NCBI RefSeq assembly: GCF_947036865.1
Contig: NZ_CAMQSF010000004.1
Coordinates: 62,001-126,000 of the forward strand
Direction of reading: 5' to 3'
Length of the DNA stretch: 64,000 nucleotides
DNA from: an uncultured Caulobacter sp.
GTDB lineage: Bacteria > Pseudomonadota > Alphaproteobacteria > Caulobacterales > Caulobacteraceae
Below, one piece after another: positions 55,218 through 64,000 of the stretch (its first letter is position 1; each line of letters begins with the position of its first letter). The notes under the pieces were generated by a model. The model was not told the DNA's origin. It was given only the letters and a program-made list of their open reading frames with translations, and made no database searches. Both the position numbers and the translations under genes were made by a program.

Positions 55218-55841
55218 TCAGGCGCGCGCCTCGGCGCCCGCGACCTTGCGGATCAGCCGCGTCAGCAGGACGCGCCCGCCCGGCCACGGGCCATGCCCCG
55301 AGGCCACATTGATATGGCCCGCGCGGCCCAGATCCACGAAGTCGGAGCCCCAGCCGCGCGCGAAGGCTTCGGCGCGCTCGATCTCGACATAGGGATCGTC
55401 GCGGCTGGCCACGACCAGGCTGGGGAAGGGCAGGCGCTCGCGGGGGATCGGCGAGAAGCCGACCAGCAAGCGGCCCGCCGGCCCTTCGCGATTGACGTCG
55501 GCCGGGGCGACCAGCATGGCTCCGCCGACGCCGCGTCCGCCGGTCACCCGGGCGAAGTGGGCGACCAGGGCGCAGCCGAGACTATGCGCCACCAGGATCG
55601 CGCCGGGCCGCCGGCGCACCGCTTCGGCCAGGCTGATCGTCCAGTCGCCGAGCAGCGGCCGCTCCCAGTCCTGCTGGTCGACGCGCTCGGCGCCGGGCAG
55701 CGAGCGCTCCCAATGGCTCTGCCAGTGATCCGGCCCGGAATTGTAGAGCCCGGGAATGATCAGGATGGGCGGGCTCGCCGGAGCGCCACGCCACGTTTCG
55801 GGATCGCGAATATGGAGGGTCATCTTACGCGCCAGGGTCAT
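55218..55841 (-). CDS. RBBP9/YdeN-type serine hydrolase
   Basis: A 207-residue alpha/beta hydrolase. PPILIIPGLYNSGPDHWQSHWE at the N-terminus, the nucleophile motif AHSLGC, ASRDDPYV (acid) and GRAGHIN (His) are the signature of the RBBP9/YdeN family, which has no settled bacterial substrate. A second in-frame ATG at 55823 is equally possible; neither has a clear ribosome-binding site. It sits immediately after the tRNA on the opposite strand. Confidence 0.85.
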   Translation of the reverse strand: MTLARKMTLHIRDPETWRGAPASPPILIIPGLYNSGPDHWQSHWERSLPGAERVDQQDWERPLLGDWTISLAEAVRRRPGAILVAHSLGCALVAHFARVTGGRGVGGAMLVAPADVNREGPAGRLLVGFSPIPRERLPFPSLVVASRDDPYVEIERAEAFARGWGSDFVDLGRAGHINVASGHGPWPGGRVLLTRLIRKVAGAEARA

Positions 55842-55924
55842 CGCCAGTCGCGGCAGTTAGCGCCTCCAGCGGCGCGCGCTCAATTCATATCGGCTGAGTA
55901 GGATTTCAGGAAAGCTGGGGGCGG

Positions 55925-56965
55925 TCACAGCGGATCGAACAGGATCTCGCAGCCCGTGTCCGCCAGAAGCGCGTCGAGAGCGCCCTGGTCGGCGGAAGAC
56001 AGGGCCTCGCGGGTCTGTCGCAGCGCCGCCAGGCACTTGGCCTGGTAGGGGAAGGTCGGCTGGGTCCAGGGGCGCCCGTCGATCTCGGCCTCCACCGTCG
56101 GAGCCTGCGCCATGGCGGCCTTGGCGTTGGCGCGCAGGAACGGCGCATAGACCCGGCCGATCTCGGCCAGCAGCGGCCGCAGCGTTTCGGCCAGATCGGC
56201 GCGCGAGGCCCATCCGGCCGCGTCGGGCTCCAGGCCGGAGAGGTCCTCGACCCGGTCCAGCCAGGCCCGCACCCGCCGCGAGCGCTGGACCGTGATCGCC
56301 GCCGAGGTCGGCTCGATGATCGCCAGCTGCGACAGCTGGCCCTGGATGGCGAAGTCGGCGGCCGACGGCCGCGCGCCGAGCACGAAGCCTTGCCGCGCGA
56401 TCACCGCGTCGAGAATGTCGACGAAGCGGGCGTAGCTGGCCTCGATCGTCGGCGCGGTGACCGGATTGGAGCCCACGACATAAAGACGGTCGATCTGCCG
56501 CTTGGAGATCTCGCGCGCGGCGAGCTCGGCGAAGTCCGAGGGCGTGGTCGGATCGTGCCAGAAGATCAGCATCGGTCCGGCGTTCTCGATGTCCGCCGCG
56601 TGGGCCCAGCGGAAGTGGAACATGGCCTTGGTCAGCCACTCGTCGGCATAGTCCTCGACGAGGTCGTTGAGGAACGAAACGACCGGATCGTCGGGGATCA
56701 CCGAGCGCCCGGCGTGCTCGCGCTCCAGGCGGCGGATGATCGGCGTCGAGTCGGTGACGGCCTCTAACCCGCCGCCCGTGGGGAAGTAGAAGGTCGGCAG
56801 CAGCTTGACCTTCGGCTCGGGCAGGCCCGGCGGCGGGTTGCGGTGACTGCCCCAGTGGATGGCGTGTGGAATTCGCCGAAACCGCAGCAAAGACAGCATC
56901 TTGCGGGTGTAAGGCGAACCGGCGGCGCCCAGCAGGGCCAGCGGTTGCGAAGCCTCTTCCGACAT
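55925..56965 (-). CDS. Glutathione S-transferase-like protein
   Basis: A 346-residue protein. The N-terminal ~85 residues are a thioredoxin-like GST domain (GAAGSPYTRKMLSLLRF, then VTDSTPIIRRLE), and the following part is the helical C-terminal GST domain (GARPSAADFAIQGQLSQL). It is about 100 residues longer than ordinary GSTs, with an additional helical C-terminal extension. No cysteine occurs at the usual catalytic position, so a serine may serve. The substrate is unknown. Confidence 0.82.
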   Translation of the reverse strand: MSEEASQPLALLGAAGSPYTRKMLSLLRFRRIPHAIHWGSHRNPPPGLPEPKVKLLPTFYFPTGGGLEAVTDSTPIIRRLEREHAGRSVIPDDPVVSFLNDLVEDYADEWLTKAMFHFRWAHAADIENAGPMLIFWHDPTTPSDFAELAAREISKRQIDRLYVVGSNPVTAPTIEASYARFVDILDAVIARQGFVLGARPSAADFAIQGQLSQLAIIEPTSAAITVQRSRRVRAWLDRVEDLSGLEPDAAGWASRADLAETLRPLLAEIGRVYAPFLRANAKAAMAQAPTVEAEIDGRPWTQPTFPYQAKCLAALRQTREALSSADQGALDALLADTGCEILFDPL

Positions 56966-57058
56966 GTTCCCTCCGCCATGGCGTCCGCGCGCTTTTGGCA
57001 GAGGGAATGCCGGAATGTGGGGCGCGTCAATCGTGCCCCTTGGGTCAATCCACCGGCG

Positions 57059-57538
57059 TCAGCCGATCCGATCGCCGCGATGCAGCGGGTCGGGGAGGGG
57101 ATCGCTCGCCTTCACGAATTGCAGCGACACCGAATTGATGCAGTAGCGCAGCCGCGTCGGCGCCGGCCCGTCGGGGAAGACATGGCCCTGATGGCTGTCG
57201 CAGCGGGCGCAGCGGGTCTCGATCCGCACCATGCCGTATGAGGTGTCGCGCACGCCGACCACGTGGTCCTCGGCGAACGGCGCGTAGAAGCTGGGCCAGC
57301 CGGTGCCGCTCTCGAACTTGGTTTCGTGCTTGAACAGCGGCAGGCCGCACAGGCGGCAGCAATAGACGCCGGGGTTCTTCTCGCCCAGCAAGCCGCCGCA
57401 GAACGGCGCCTCGGTCCCGTGGTGCAGCAGGACGCGAGCCTCTTCGGCCGTCAGATCGGCCTCCAGGCGTTCGCGCTCGGCCTCGGTCGGCGGGGTCAGG
57501 TCGAATCCGGCGGTTGAAAGGGCGGCTGTGTCTGTCAT
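57059..57538 (-). CDS. msrB: Peptide-methionine (R)-S-oxide reductase
   Basis: A 159-residue MsrB. Two zinc CxxC pairs (CRLC and CARC), FESGTGWPSF, SHQGHVFPDG and the catalytic cysteine in RYCINS are all present. It repairs R-methionine sulfoxide in proteins in the cytoplasm using thioredoxin; no signal peptide is visible. I use the ATG at 57538; a TTG nine bases upstream is unlikely. A 93-base gap separates it from the GST-like gene on the same strand. Confidence 0.94.
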   Translation of the reverse strand: MTDTAALSTAGFDLTPPTEAERERLEADLTAEEARVLLHHGTEAPFCGGLLGEKNPGVYCCRLCGLPLFKHETKFESGTGWPSFYAPFAEDHVVGVRDTSYGMVRIETRCARCDSHQGHVFPDGPAPTRLRYCINSVSLQFVKASDPLPDPLHRGDRIG

Positions 57539-57594
57539 GAGAGTCAATGTAAGCGCTCGAGCGTTCGTCTGGTAGAGCGCAGCGGGAGAGAGCC

Positions 57595-58173
57595 ATGACA
57601 GTCGCCGTCGTCCTTTTGCAGCCGGGCTGGGCCGATTGGGAGGCCGGCGGCGTGCTGGCCCTGCTGCGCGAGCACCTGAAGGTTCAGATCGAGATCGCCA
57701 CGCCGACCGGCGATCCGGAAACCTCGATGGGCGGCGTCCTGGCCGCGGCCGACTACCGCTTCGACGACCCGGTGCTGAGCGACGCGGACCTCTTCCTGCT
57801 GATCGGCAGCGATGCCTGGGCTCAGGCCGAGAACCCGGCGGTCAGCGCTCTGCTCCGCCAGGCCTTCGCCGATGGCAAGCCGGTGGCGGGAATCTGCGGC
57901 GGCACGGCGGCGCTGGCTCAAGCGGGCCTGTTCGAGGGGCGCCGCCACACGTCCAACGGCAAGGATTGGCTGGCGGGCGTCGTCCCCGGCTATGCGGGCG
58001 CCGAGCACTATGTCGACACGCCCCGCGCGGTGACCGACGGCAAGCTGGTCAGCGCCTCGGGCCTGGCCCCGGTGACCTTCGCGGCCGCCGTGGCGCGGCT
58101 GGCGGCGCCGGAAGCCGAGGACCTGATCGCCGGCTACGAGGCGATGTTCGCGCGGGAGTTCGCGGCGGGGTGA
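57595..58173 (+). CDS. DJ-1/PfpI family protein
   Basis: A 192-residue flavodoxin-like protein of the DJ-1/PfpI superfamily with conserved Glu16 (DWEAGG) and nucleophile Cys101 in the elbow GICGG. Members include glyoxalases, chaperones and amidases; the sequence does not decide between them. GGGAGAG precedes the ATG. It is divergent from msrB, 56 bases apart, so both may respond to oxidative or carbonyl stress. Confidence 0.87.
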   Translation: MTVAVVLLQPGWADWEAGGVLALLREHLKVQIEIATPTGDPETSMGGVLAAADYRFDDPVLSDADLFLLIGSDAWAQAENPAVSALLRQAFADGKPVAGICGGTAALAQAGLFEGRRHTSNGKDWLAGVVPGYAGAEHYVDTPRAVTDGKLVSASGLAPVTFAAAVARLAAPEAEDLIAGYEAMFAREFAAG

Positions 58174-58192
58174 GCGCTCTCCTCATCCGATC

Positions 58193-58308
58193 TTCCCGGC
58201 GAATGCCGGGACCCAGATCCTAAGGCTGTGAGGCGAACGCAAAGCCTCCCGCGATCCTGTCCGGAACACGGGCGGTTTCGCATCTGGGCCCCGGCATTCG
58301 CCGGGGAA
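58193..58308. repeat. 116-base intergenic inverted repeat
   Basis: The arms at 58193-58218 and 58282-58308 are near-perfect reverse complements (core GGCGAATGCCGG versus CCGGCATTCGCC, then CCCAGAT versus ATCTGGG), enclosing a second small GAGGC/GCCTC stem. It fills the gap between convergent genes. It is a different family from the repeat at 42303. Confidence 0.8.
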
Positions 58309-58322
58309 ATCGGGTGGGGGAT

Positions 58323-58823
58323 CTACTTCAGCGCCGCCGCGCCCGCGCGCGCCGCGACCCCGTCCTGCGGGGCCGAGCCGCCGGAGACGCCGATGGCGCC
58401 GACGATCTTGCCGTCGACCAGCAGCAGTTCGCCGCCCTCCAGCGCCATGGCCCCGGTGAAGATCGCGTTCAGCGTGCCGGACTTGACCGCCTCCTGGAAA
58501 TAGGAGGTCGGGCGGCGGAAGTTGGCGGCGGTCTCGGCCTTCTTCAGAGCCACCTGACCCGAGCCGTACTGGGCGCCGTCCATCTTCTCGGTGAGCACGA
58601 CCGCGCCGTTGGACTCCACGACGGTGATGACCATCGCCCAGCCGTTCTTGCGCGCCTCGGCCTCGGCGGCGGCGACGACCGTCTTGGCCTCGGCCAGGCT
58701 GATGACCCGCGCGGCATAGGCCGGATTGGGCGTCGGCGCCGGGGTGGCGGGCGGCGTCTGGGCCAGGGCCGGGCTGGCCGCCAGCAGCAGGCCGGCGGCG
58801 ATCAGGGCGGCGGTCTTCGTCAT
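58323..58823 (-). CDS. GlcG/HbpS-family exported protein (heme-binding-like)
   Basis: A 166-residue exported protein (signal peptide ending ALAQT). [25 protein letters not shown] and [20 protein letters not shown] are the GlcG/HbpS signature; some members bind heme or sense redox state. Its start overlaps the stop of the 1260-residue LamG protein by four bases, so the two are co-expressed. A proline/threonine linker follows the leader. Confidence 0.85.
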   Translation of the reverse strand: MTKTAALIAAGLLLAASPALAQTPPATPAPTPNPAYAARVISLAEAKTVVAAAEAEARKNGWAMVITVVESNGAVVLTEKMDGAQYGSGQVALKKAETAANFRRPTSYFQEAVKSGTLNAIFTGAMALEGGELLLVDGKIVGAIGVSGGSAPQDGVAARAGAAALK

Positions 58824-61800
58824 GGCAGCACGACCTCGTCGTTCAGGGTGGTGTTCTGCGGCTGGGCGGCGGCGATGCGGACCCGCAGGCCCTGGGCCTT
58901 GACCCCGGCCGGGATCGACAGCTTCACCGAGGTGGTCTTCGGCAGCAAGTCGGTCGGCGCCTTCAGCGGCGGGATCGCGCCGCTGCTCAGCACCTTGCCG
59001 CCCGCGTCGACCAGTTCGAGCTTGGCCGCCGCCGCGTCCCGCGCGCCCAGGCTGTGGACCGTGGCGGTGATCGTCGAGCCCTTCACCGTCACGTCGTCCC
59101 GGCCAATGCCAAGATCGGCGCGCTTGGCCGGATCATCGCCCGCCTTGGTCAGGGTCATGTCGATGATCGTGGTCTGGCGCGGGGCCAGGGTGACCCTGGT
59201 TCCCAGGCTGCGCTCGAAGGCGACCGAGCGGGTCTCGCCCGCGCCGTCGATCTTGTCGTCGCCATTGGCGTCCAGGCCCTGGACCAGGCTCCACTGGCCG
59301 GGGGCGACGTTCCAGCCGGTCATGGTCGCCGTCACCGGCTTGTCGGTGGTGTTGTAGGCGATGACCTTGAAGCTGGTCTTGGTGGCGTCCTTGACCAGCA
59401 GCGCCACGTCGGTTCCGTCGGCGTTGTCGAAGCGCCACGAGACGATGTGGCCCGGGGTCATCTGGCCCCGCTTGTTGGCGATGCCGCCCAGGCGGGTGCG
59501 TTGCAGCAGGTCCGACGGCAGCTCCACGCGATCGGACCACCAATGCCCCTCCGTGTGCATATAGAGGTGCTGGGCGTTCCACTGGATCTCGTCGGCGTAG
59601 AGATCGTCCAGATAGGCCTTGTCGCCGGTCAGCGACCAGGCGGCGTAGCGCTCGAACGCGCCGCCCTTGGCCGCGGCCTTGACCAGGGCGTCCTTGTTGG
59701 CGGCGCCCAGGTTCATCGCCGTCAGGGCGTTCTCATTGACGGCCTGGAGCGACTTGAGGCCGTTCTTGCCGATCCGCCACTGGATCGGGGCCAGGTACTT
59801 GGCGTCGCCCGTCAGGCGCCAGGCCTCCCAGAACAGCTGGAACGGACCGTCGGCGCCCGAGCCCTGCAGCACCGTGCCGCCGCGCTCGGCGTCGCTGCGC
59901 CAGTTGATCTCGTTGGGCAGCGACCCGTCCTTCTTGGCGTGGGCCAGGTAGCCGTCGGCCAGGCCGACGACCAGCGCTCGCGAGGTCGGATCGTTGTTGT
60001 AGTCGCCGATCAGGATCGGCGGGTGGGTGACGCCGAAGGAGTAGGGCTTCTGCCACTCCCACGGACCCTCGCGATACGAGATCTTGCCGTTGTACCAGTT
60101 GGTGTTGAAGTGGACGTGGCCGGCCGGGTTCTTGTCGATGATCCGGGGCAGGGCCTTGACGGTCGTGAACAGCCGCTCGACGGCCTTGGGCTCGCCGTAG
60201 TGGATGTACATCGCCTCGGAGTTCGAGTTGATGCCCTCTTCGTAGGCGTGCAGTTCGTCGGTGACGATGGTCGACAGGCCATCGGTGAACATGCCGTTCT
60301 TGTAGGCGGCGTCGGCCAGGCGGTCGTGCGAGGTGGTCAGCTTGTCGGGCTGCACGCCCATCAGGATCAGGCCCGGCCACTGCTGGACGAGGTCGGTGTC
60401 ATCCGAGATGCCGCCGCCGAAATCGCCATAGTCCGACTGGCGCTCGTCGACCCACCAGTCGACGAACTTCGTCACCAGCTTCAGGTCCTCCAGCTGGCGG
60501 AAGGCCCAAAGCGGCTCGCCGTTCGCCGGCTTGGGCTGCTCGAACGCCGGCCAGCCTTGGCTGCCATAGGTGATGTCGCCCCAGTATTCGCGGCCGATCT
60601 TGTTGTCGGGATCCACCCGCAGCAGGTCGGTGATGTCGGCGTAAAGGCGGCGGTAGAGGCCCTGGCGCTTGGAGGTCGTGTGCTCCTCGACCAGGAAGCC
60701 CCAGTTGTCCTTCACCTGGTTCAGCCGGTCGGCGATATGCTCGACCTTGGCCTTGTCGCGGTCCTTCAAGACGAGGCGGATCTTGGCGCCGTCCAGCGCC
60801 TTGGGGCCGAAGTCGGTGCTGTCGGCGGCAATGGTCAGGTACAGGCTGTCGGGCGTCAGGATGCGGTCGCGCATGTCCAGCCAGACGGTGCGGGCCTCGC
60901 CAGCCTTCACCGAGACGCTGACGTCGATCATGTTGCGGCCCGGCCAGATCGGGTCCTTGATCTGGATATTGAGCGGGATCACCGTTCCGGCCGCGCCCGG
61001 CAGGGCGGGCAGGTCGATCGCCACGCCGTCCAGGCCGTCGCGCGCGTTCTCCCAGCCATAGGCCCAGTTGCGGGCCAGGGCCTGGGCCGGCGGCGCGTCG
61101 CCGAAGCCCGACGGGATCAGCACGTGGACGATCGGCAGGCCCTTGGCCGTGAGATCGGCTTCGGGCCGCTTGCGGCTGGGCGCGCCTTCGGGCAGGGCCA
61201 CCACGGTGGCGCGCTCGCCCGCCGGATAGCGGCCGGCGATATAGCCGTTGAGGTCGGCGAGGTTCAGATAGTCCGGCGCCACGTCGGCGCGGACCGTGTA
61301 GCTCATCTTGAACGCGTCCTTGGGCTCGGCCCCGGCGGTCACGTTATAGGCCCAGATCTCCTGGATCGGGGTTTCCTGGGCGACATTGGTGAAGGTCAGG
61401 ACGCCGCCGGTCAGCGGCTTGGCGAGCGTCGCGACCGTGCGCTCCTGGTCCTTGGCGCGGCTCGCCACGCTCGCGCCCTTGTCACCGGACTTGGCCGCCC
61501 ACGAGAGGTCGCCATGGGCGGGGCCCTGGATCTCGATCCGGTTCACCGGCTCGTCGGGCAGGGTCAGGTTCAGGGCCTTGCCGCCGTCGACATAGACGTT
61601 CCAGTCCGGCAACTGGAAATAGTCGTTCCGGCCGGGCAGGCGCGACCGGTTGTAGACGCCGGGCCAGGTGGTTTCGGCGATCCCGTCGGTCGCCTTCCAC
61701 ATCCACTCCTTGATGTCCTTGGCGTCCTTGAACTCGACCTTGCGGATCGTGGTCTTGTCGTCGGTCAGAAGCGGCGGCAGGTCCTTGTTCCAGCCGTAGC

Positions 61801-62602
61801 GCTGCTTCCAGGCGGCATGGATGGCCGGATCGTCCAGCGTGGCGACCGGGGCGGCGATGGCCGGGGCCTCGTTGCGGGCCAGGGCGGCGATGGCCGTCGC
61901 GTCCAGCGGGCGGTCGTAGACGCGCAGCTCGTCGAGATCGCCGCCGCGCGTGAAGTTGTAGCGGCTCTGCACCTGGTGCGGCGCGATCACGCGGCCGGCG
62001 ACGCCGAACTGGTCGAGGCCGGCGTCATAGACCGCCTTGGCCTCCTTCTTGGCCGCCAGCTTGCCGTCGACATAGAGCTGGACGCCGCTCGTCTCGTCCC
62101 AGGTGAAGGCCAGGTGGGTCCAGGCGTCCGGGGCGGGGCTCTTGTCGAGCTTGAACGACACGCGGGTGCGGGCCAGGCCGTTGTCGGTGACGAAGGCGTC
62201 GAAGCCGTGGCCGTTCCAGTCGATCCGCAGGAACGCCATGTCCCAGCTGGAGTGATCGGCGTAGCCGACGCGGAAGATCACGAACGGCGCGACGCCCACG
62301 GGGTAGCCCGACCGCCAGAAGAACGAGAGCGTGCCGCGCTGGGCCTGGATATTCCCCGGCGCGTTCCAAGCGACGACCCCGTCGTCCTCGGCGTGGAAGC
62401 CCTTGCCGACCTTGCCATTGGCGATCGGCGTGACCTTGTCGGCGAAGTTGGGAACCGGATCCCCGCCCGCGACATCGGCTGTCAGGCCCTTGTCGCCGGA
62501 GACCTTGAACAGCAGCGCCGGCTCGGCGCTGGTCGGCGCGGCGGCGGCCGCTTGGGCCAGGATCAGCGCGCAGGCCGAACCCAGGAACATCGCCTTCATC
62601 AT
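58820..62602 (-). CDS. Large secreted LamG-domain protein with predicted toroid domain
   Basis: A 1260-residue exported protein (signal peptide to about residue 22). Residues ~60-240 form a LamG/concanavalin-like module ([23 protein letters not shown]). Two beta-rich stretches follow (about 270-640). Residues ~660-1060 are helix-rich with Trp/Tyr clusters ([14 protein letters not shown], then [24 protein letters not shown]), like an (alpha/alpha) toroid. The C-terminal ~100 residues are Ig-like. I recognise no catalytic family. It looks like a multi-domain polysaccharide-degrading enzyme. GGGAGGAG precedes the ATG pair. It shares an operon with the HbpS-like gene and is divergent from pccA. 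Confidence 0.75.
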   Translation of the reverse strand: MMKAMFLGSACALILAQAAAAAPTSAEPALLFKVSGDKGLTADVAGGDPVPNFADKVTPIANGKVGKGFHAEDDGVVAWNAPGNIQAQRGTLSFFWRSGYPVGVAPFVIFRVGYADHSSWDMAFLRIDWNGHGFDAFVTDNGLARTRVSFKLDKSPAPDAWTHLAFTWDETSGVQLYVDGKLAAKKEAKAVYDAGLDQFGVAGRVIAPHQVQSRYNFTRGGDLDELRVYDRPLDATAIAALARNEAPAIAAPVATLDDPAIHAAWKQRYGWNKDLPPLLTDDKTTIRKVEFKDAKDIKEWMWKATDGIAETTWPGVYNRSRLPGRNDYFQLPDWNVYVDGGKALNLTLPDEPVNRIEIQGPAHGDLSWAAKSGDKGASVASRAKDQERTVATLAKPLTGGVLTFTNVAQETPIQEIWAYNVTAGAEPKDAFKMSYTVRADVAPDYLNLADLNGYIAGRYPAGERATVVALPEGAPSRKRPEADLTAKGLPIVHVLIPSGFGDAPPAQALARNWAYGWENARDGLDGVAIDLPALPGAAGTVIPLNIQIKDPIWPGRNMIDVSVSVKAGEARTVWLDMRDRILTPDSLYLTIAADSTDFGPKALDGAKIRLVLKDRDKAKVEHIADRLNQVKDNWGFLVEEHTTSKRQGLYRRLYADITDLLRVDPDNKIGREYWGDITYGSQGWPAFEQPKPANGEPLWAFRQLEDLKLVTKFVDWWVDERQSDYGDFGGGISDDTDLVQQWPGLILMGVQPDKLTTSHDRLADAAYKNGMFTDGLSTIVTDELHAYEEGINSNSEAMYIHYGEPKAVERLFTTVKALPRIIDKNPAGHVHFNTNWYNGKISYREGPWEWQKPYSFGVTHPPILIGDYNNDPTSRALVVGLADGYLAHAKKDGSLPNEINWRSDAERGGTVLQGSGADGPFQLFWEAWRLTGDAKYLAPIQWRIGKNGLKSLQAVNENALTAMNLGAANKDALVKAAAKGGAFERYAAWSLTGDKAYLDDLYADEIQWNAQHLYMHTEGHWWSDRVELPSDLLQRTRLGGIANKRGQMTPGHIVSWRFDNADGTDVALLVKDATKTSFKVIAYNTTDKPVTATMTGWNVAPGQWSLVQGLDANGDDKIDGAGETRSVAFERSLGTRVTLAPRQTTIIDMTLTKAGDDPAKRADLGIGRDDVTVKGSTITATVHSLGARDAAAAKLELVDAGGKVLSSGAIPPLKAPTDLLPKTTSVKLSIPAGVKAQGLRVRIAAAQPQNTTLNDEVVLP

Positions 62603-62758
62603 CGTCTCCTCCCGGTGGCGTCCATCACGATCTCCGCACTCTTGGAAACCGGTGTCATGCCTGATCGCTGGTGTAGCGCCCTAAGGGCAAGCTTGCAAAC
62701 CCGACGAGGCCTGATAGGCCATGCTGCAAAGCACAAAATCCTTGGGCGGAAGTTGCCG
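62603..62758. promoter_or_regulatory. Divergent gap between the LamG protein gene and pccA
   Basis: This 156-base gap carries both promoters. No convincing -35/-10 pair, operator or repeat can be named; a purine-rich GGGCGGAAG lies ahead of the pccA ATG. Confidence 0.35.
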
Positions 62759-64000
62759 ATGTTCTCGAAGATCCTGATCGCCAACCGAGGCGAGATCGCT
62801 GTTCGCGTGATCAAGACGTGCCGCCGGCTGGGGATCAAGACGGTGGTCGTCTATTCCGACGCGGACGCGGGCTCGCTGGCGGTCGAGATGGCCGACGAAA
62901 CCGTGCACATCGGCCCGTCGCCCGCCGCCCAATCCTATCTCGTCGCCGACAAGATCATTGCCGCCTGCAAGCAAACGGGCGCGGAGGCCGTCCATCCCGG
63001 CTTCGGCTTCCTGTCCGAGAACGCCGGCTTCGCCCAGCGCTGCGCCGACGAGGGGATCGTGTTCATCGGTCCCAACCCCGGCGCCATCCAGGCCATGGGC
63101 GACAAGATCGAGAGCAAGAAGTTCGCCCAGGCCGCCGGCGTCTCCTGCGTGCCGGGCCACATCGGCGAGATCGCCGACACCGCCGAGGCGGTGAAGATCG
63201 CAGAGCAGATCGGCTATCCGGTGATGATCAAGGCGTCGGCGGGCGGCGGCGGCAAGGGCATCCGCGTCGCCTGGAGCCGCCAGGACGTCGAGGAGGGCTT
63301 CCCGGCCGTCCGCGCCGAGGCCAAGGCCAGCTTCGGCGACGACCGCATCTTCATCGAGAAGTTCATCGAAAGCCCGCGCCACATCGAGATCCAGGTGCTG
63401 GGCGACAAGCATGGCAACGTCGTCCACCTGTTCGAGCGCGAATGCTCGATCCAGCGCCGGAATCAGAAGGTTATCGAGGAGGCTCCGTCGCCCCTGCTGG
63501 ACGAAGCCACGCGCGCGGCCATGGGCGCTCAGGCCGTCGCTCTGGCCAAGGCGGTGAACTACGACAGCGCCGGTACGGTCGAGTTCGTCGCGGGCCAGGA
63601 CAAGAGCTTCTTCTTCCTGGAGATGAACACCCGCCTGCAGGTCGAGCATCCGGTCACCGAGCTGATCACGGGCCTGGATCTGGTCGAGCAGATGATCCGC
63701 TCGGCCTGGGGCGAGAAGCTCGCGTTCGAGCAGAAGGACCTGAAGATCAACGGCTGGGCCATCGAGAGCCGCATCTACGCCGAGGATCCCTATCGCAAGT
63801 TCCTGCCCAGCATCGGCCGCCTGGTCCGCTATGACCCGCCGAAGGAGGGCGATCACGGCGCCTACACCGTGCGCAACGACGCCGGGGTGCGCGAGGGCGA
63901 CGAGATCTCGATGTACTACGACCCGATGATCTCCAAGCTCTGCAGCTGGGCCCCGACCCGACTTGCGGCGATCGACGGCATGGGCCGGGCGCTGGAGGAC
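62759..64000 (+). CDS. pccA: Propionyl-CoA carboxylase alpha subunit (biotin carboxylase part), incomplete at window end
   Basis: The frame is open to the window edge: 414 residues of a biotin carboxylase/ATP-grasp protein. It has [14 protein letters not shown] at the start, the ATP-binding [34 protein letters not shown], and [29 protein letters not shown] and [11 protein letters not shown] favour PccA over AccC. The biotinyl domain lies beyond the window. PccA carboxylates propionyl-CoA to methylmalonyl-CoA with PccB. It is not related to the carbohydrate genes by arrangement. Confidence 0.9.
   Translation, partial: MFSKILIANRGEIAVRVIKTCRRLGIKTVVVYSDADAGSLAVEMADETVHIGPSPAAQSYLVADKIIAACKQTGAEAVHPGFGFLSENAGFAQRCADEGIVFIGPNPGAIQAMGDKIESKKFAQAAGVSCVPGHIGEIADTAEAVKIAEQIGYPVMIKASAGGGGKGIRVAWSRQDVEEGFPAVRAEAKASFGDDRIFIEKFIESPRHIEIQVLGDKHGNVVHLFERECSIQRRNQKVIEEAPSPLLDEATRAAMGAQAVALAKAVNYDSAGTVEFVAGQDKSFFFLEMNTRLQVEHPVTELITGLDLVEQMIRSAWGEKLAFEQKDLKINGWAIESRIYAEDPYRKFLPSIGRLVRYDPPKEGDHGAYTVRNDAGVREGDEISMYYDPMISKLCSWAPTRLAAIDGMGRALED

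Noticed and set aside
62681..63856. Long antisense frame opposite pccA
   Set aside because: It mirrors a highly conserved biotin-carboxylase sequence and has no domain of its own; its length reflects GC bias.

Overview
The window is GC-rich alphaproteobacterial DNA, most likely from Caulobacter or a close relative. The reasons are the dense operons with 4-base start/stop overlaps, large TonB-dependent receptors without SusD partners, a CtrA-like half-site (TTAACCAT) upstream of one gene, intergenic inverted repeats, and an alphaproteobacterial-type propionyl-CoA carboxylase alpha subunit. The genus is inferred; no rRNA is present to prove it.

Layout. Positions 1-2353 hold a TetR regulator cut by the window edge, a DUF3429 membrane protein, an SDR oxidoreductase and a small winged-helix protein. 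Positions 2361-35895 are one large carbohydrate-utilisation locus. A minus-strand operon (12489 to 2361) encodes a GH105 unsaturated uronyl hydrolase, a GPH-type sugar symporter, two alpha/beta-hydrolase esterases, a GH67-like protein, an FMN L-lactate dehydrogenase and an SGNH acetylesterase. Two overlapping FadR/GntR regulators follow (12618-14161). A long plus-strand operon (14347-31354) then encodes a cysteine-rich TonB receptor, a heparinase II/III-like protein, a GH43, an uncharacterised secreted helical-toroid protein, the whole non-phosphorylated L-fucose pathway and a second GH43. A second heparinase II/III-like protein and a GH29 alpha-L-fucosidase are divergently placed at 31362-35895. 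A second TonB receptor lies at 35972-38758.

Positions 39126-46026 form a second, acid-sugar module: an ACS-family (hexuronate/aldarate) transporter, an uncharacterised secreted protein, a carboxylesterase, a LysR regulator and 5-dehydro-4-deoxyglucarate dehydratase. Positions 46274-58173 are mostly general genes: tyrosine phosphatase, ABC-F ATPase, lipocalin, flavoprotein, a frameshifted EF-hand gene, DUF3297, a His-rich membrane protein, MarR, P1 peptidase, tRNA-Leu(CAA), GST, MsrB and a DJ-1/PfpI protein. Positions 58323-62602 hold an HbpS-like protein and a 1260-residue LamG-containing secreted protein. The window ends inside pccA.

Proposed joint role: receptors import oligosaccharides of an acetylated glycan containing fucose and uronic acid. 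Periplasmic esterases, lyase-like proteins, GH105, GH43 and GH29 enzymes dismantle it. L-fucose is oxidised to pyruvate plus L-lactate, and LldD oxidises the lactate. Uronate-derived acids can enter through the ACS transporter and KdgD. No sulfatase is present, which argues against fucoidan or ulvan. The exact polysaccharide cannot be read from the sequence.
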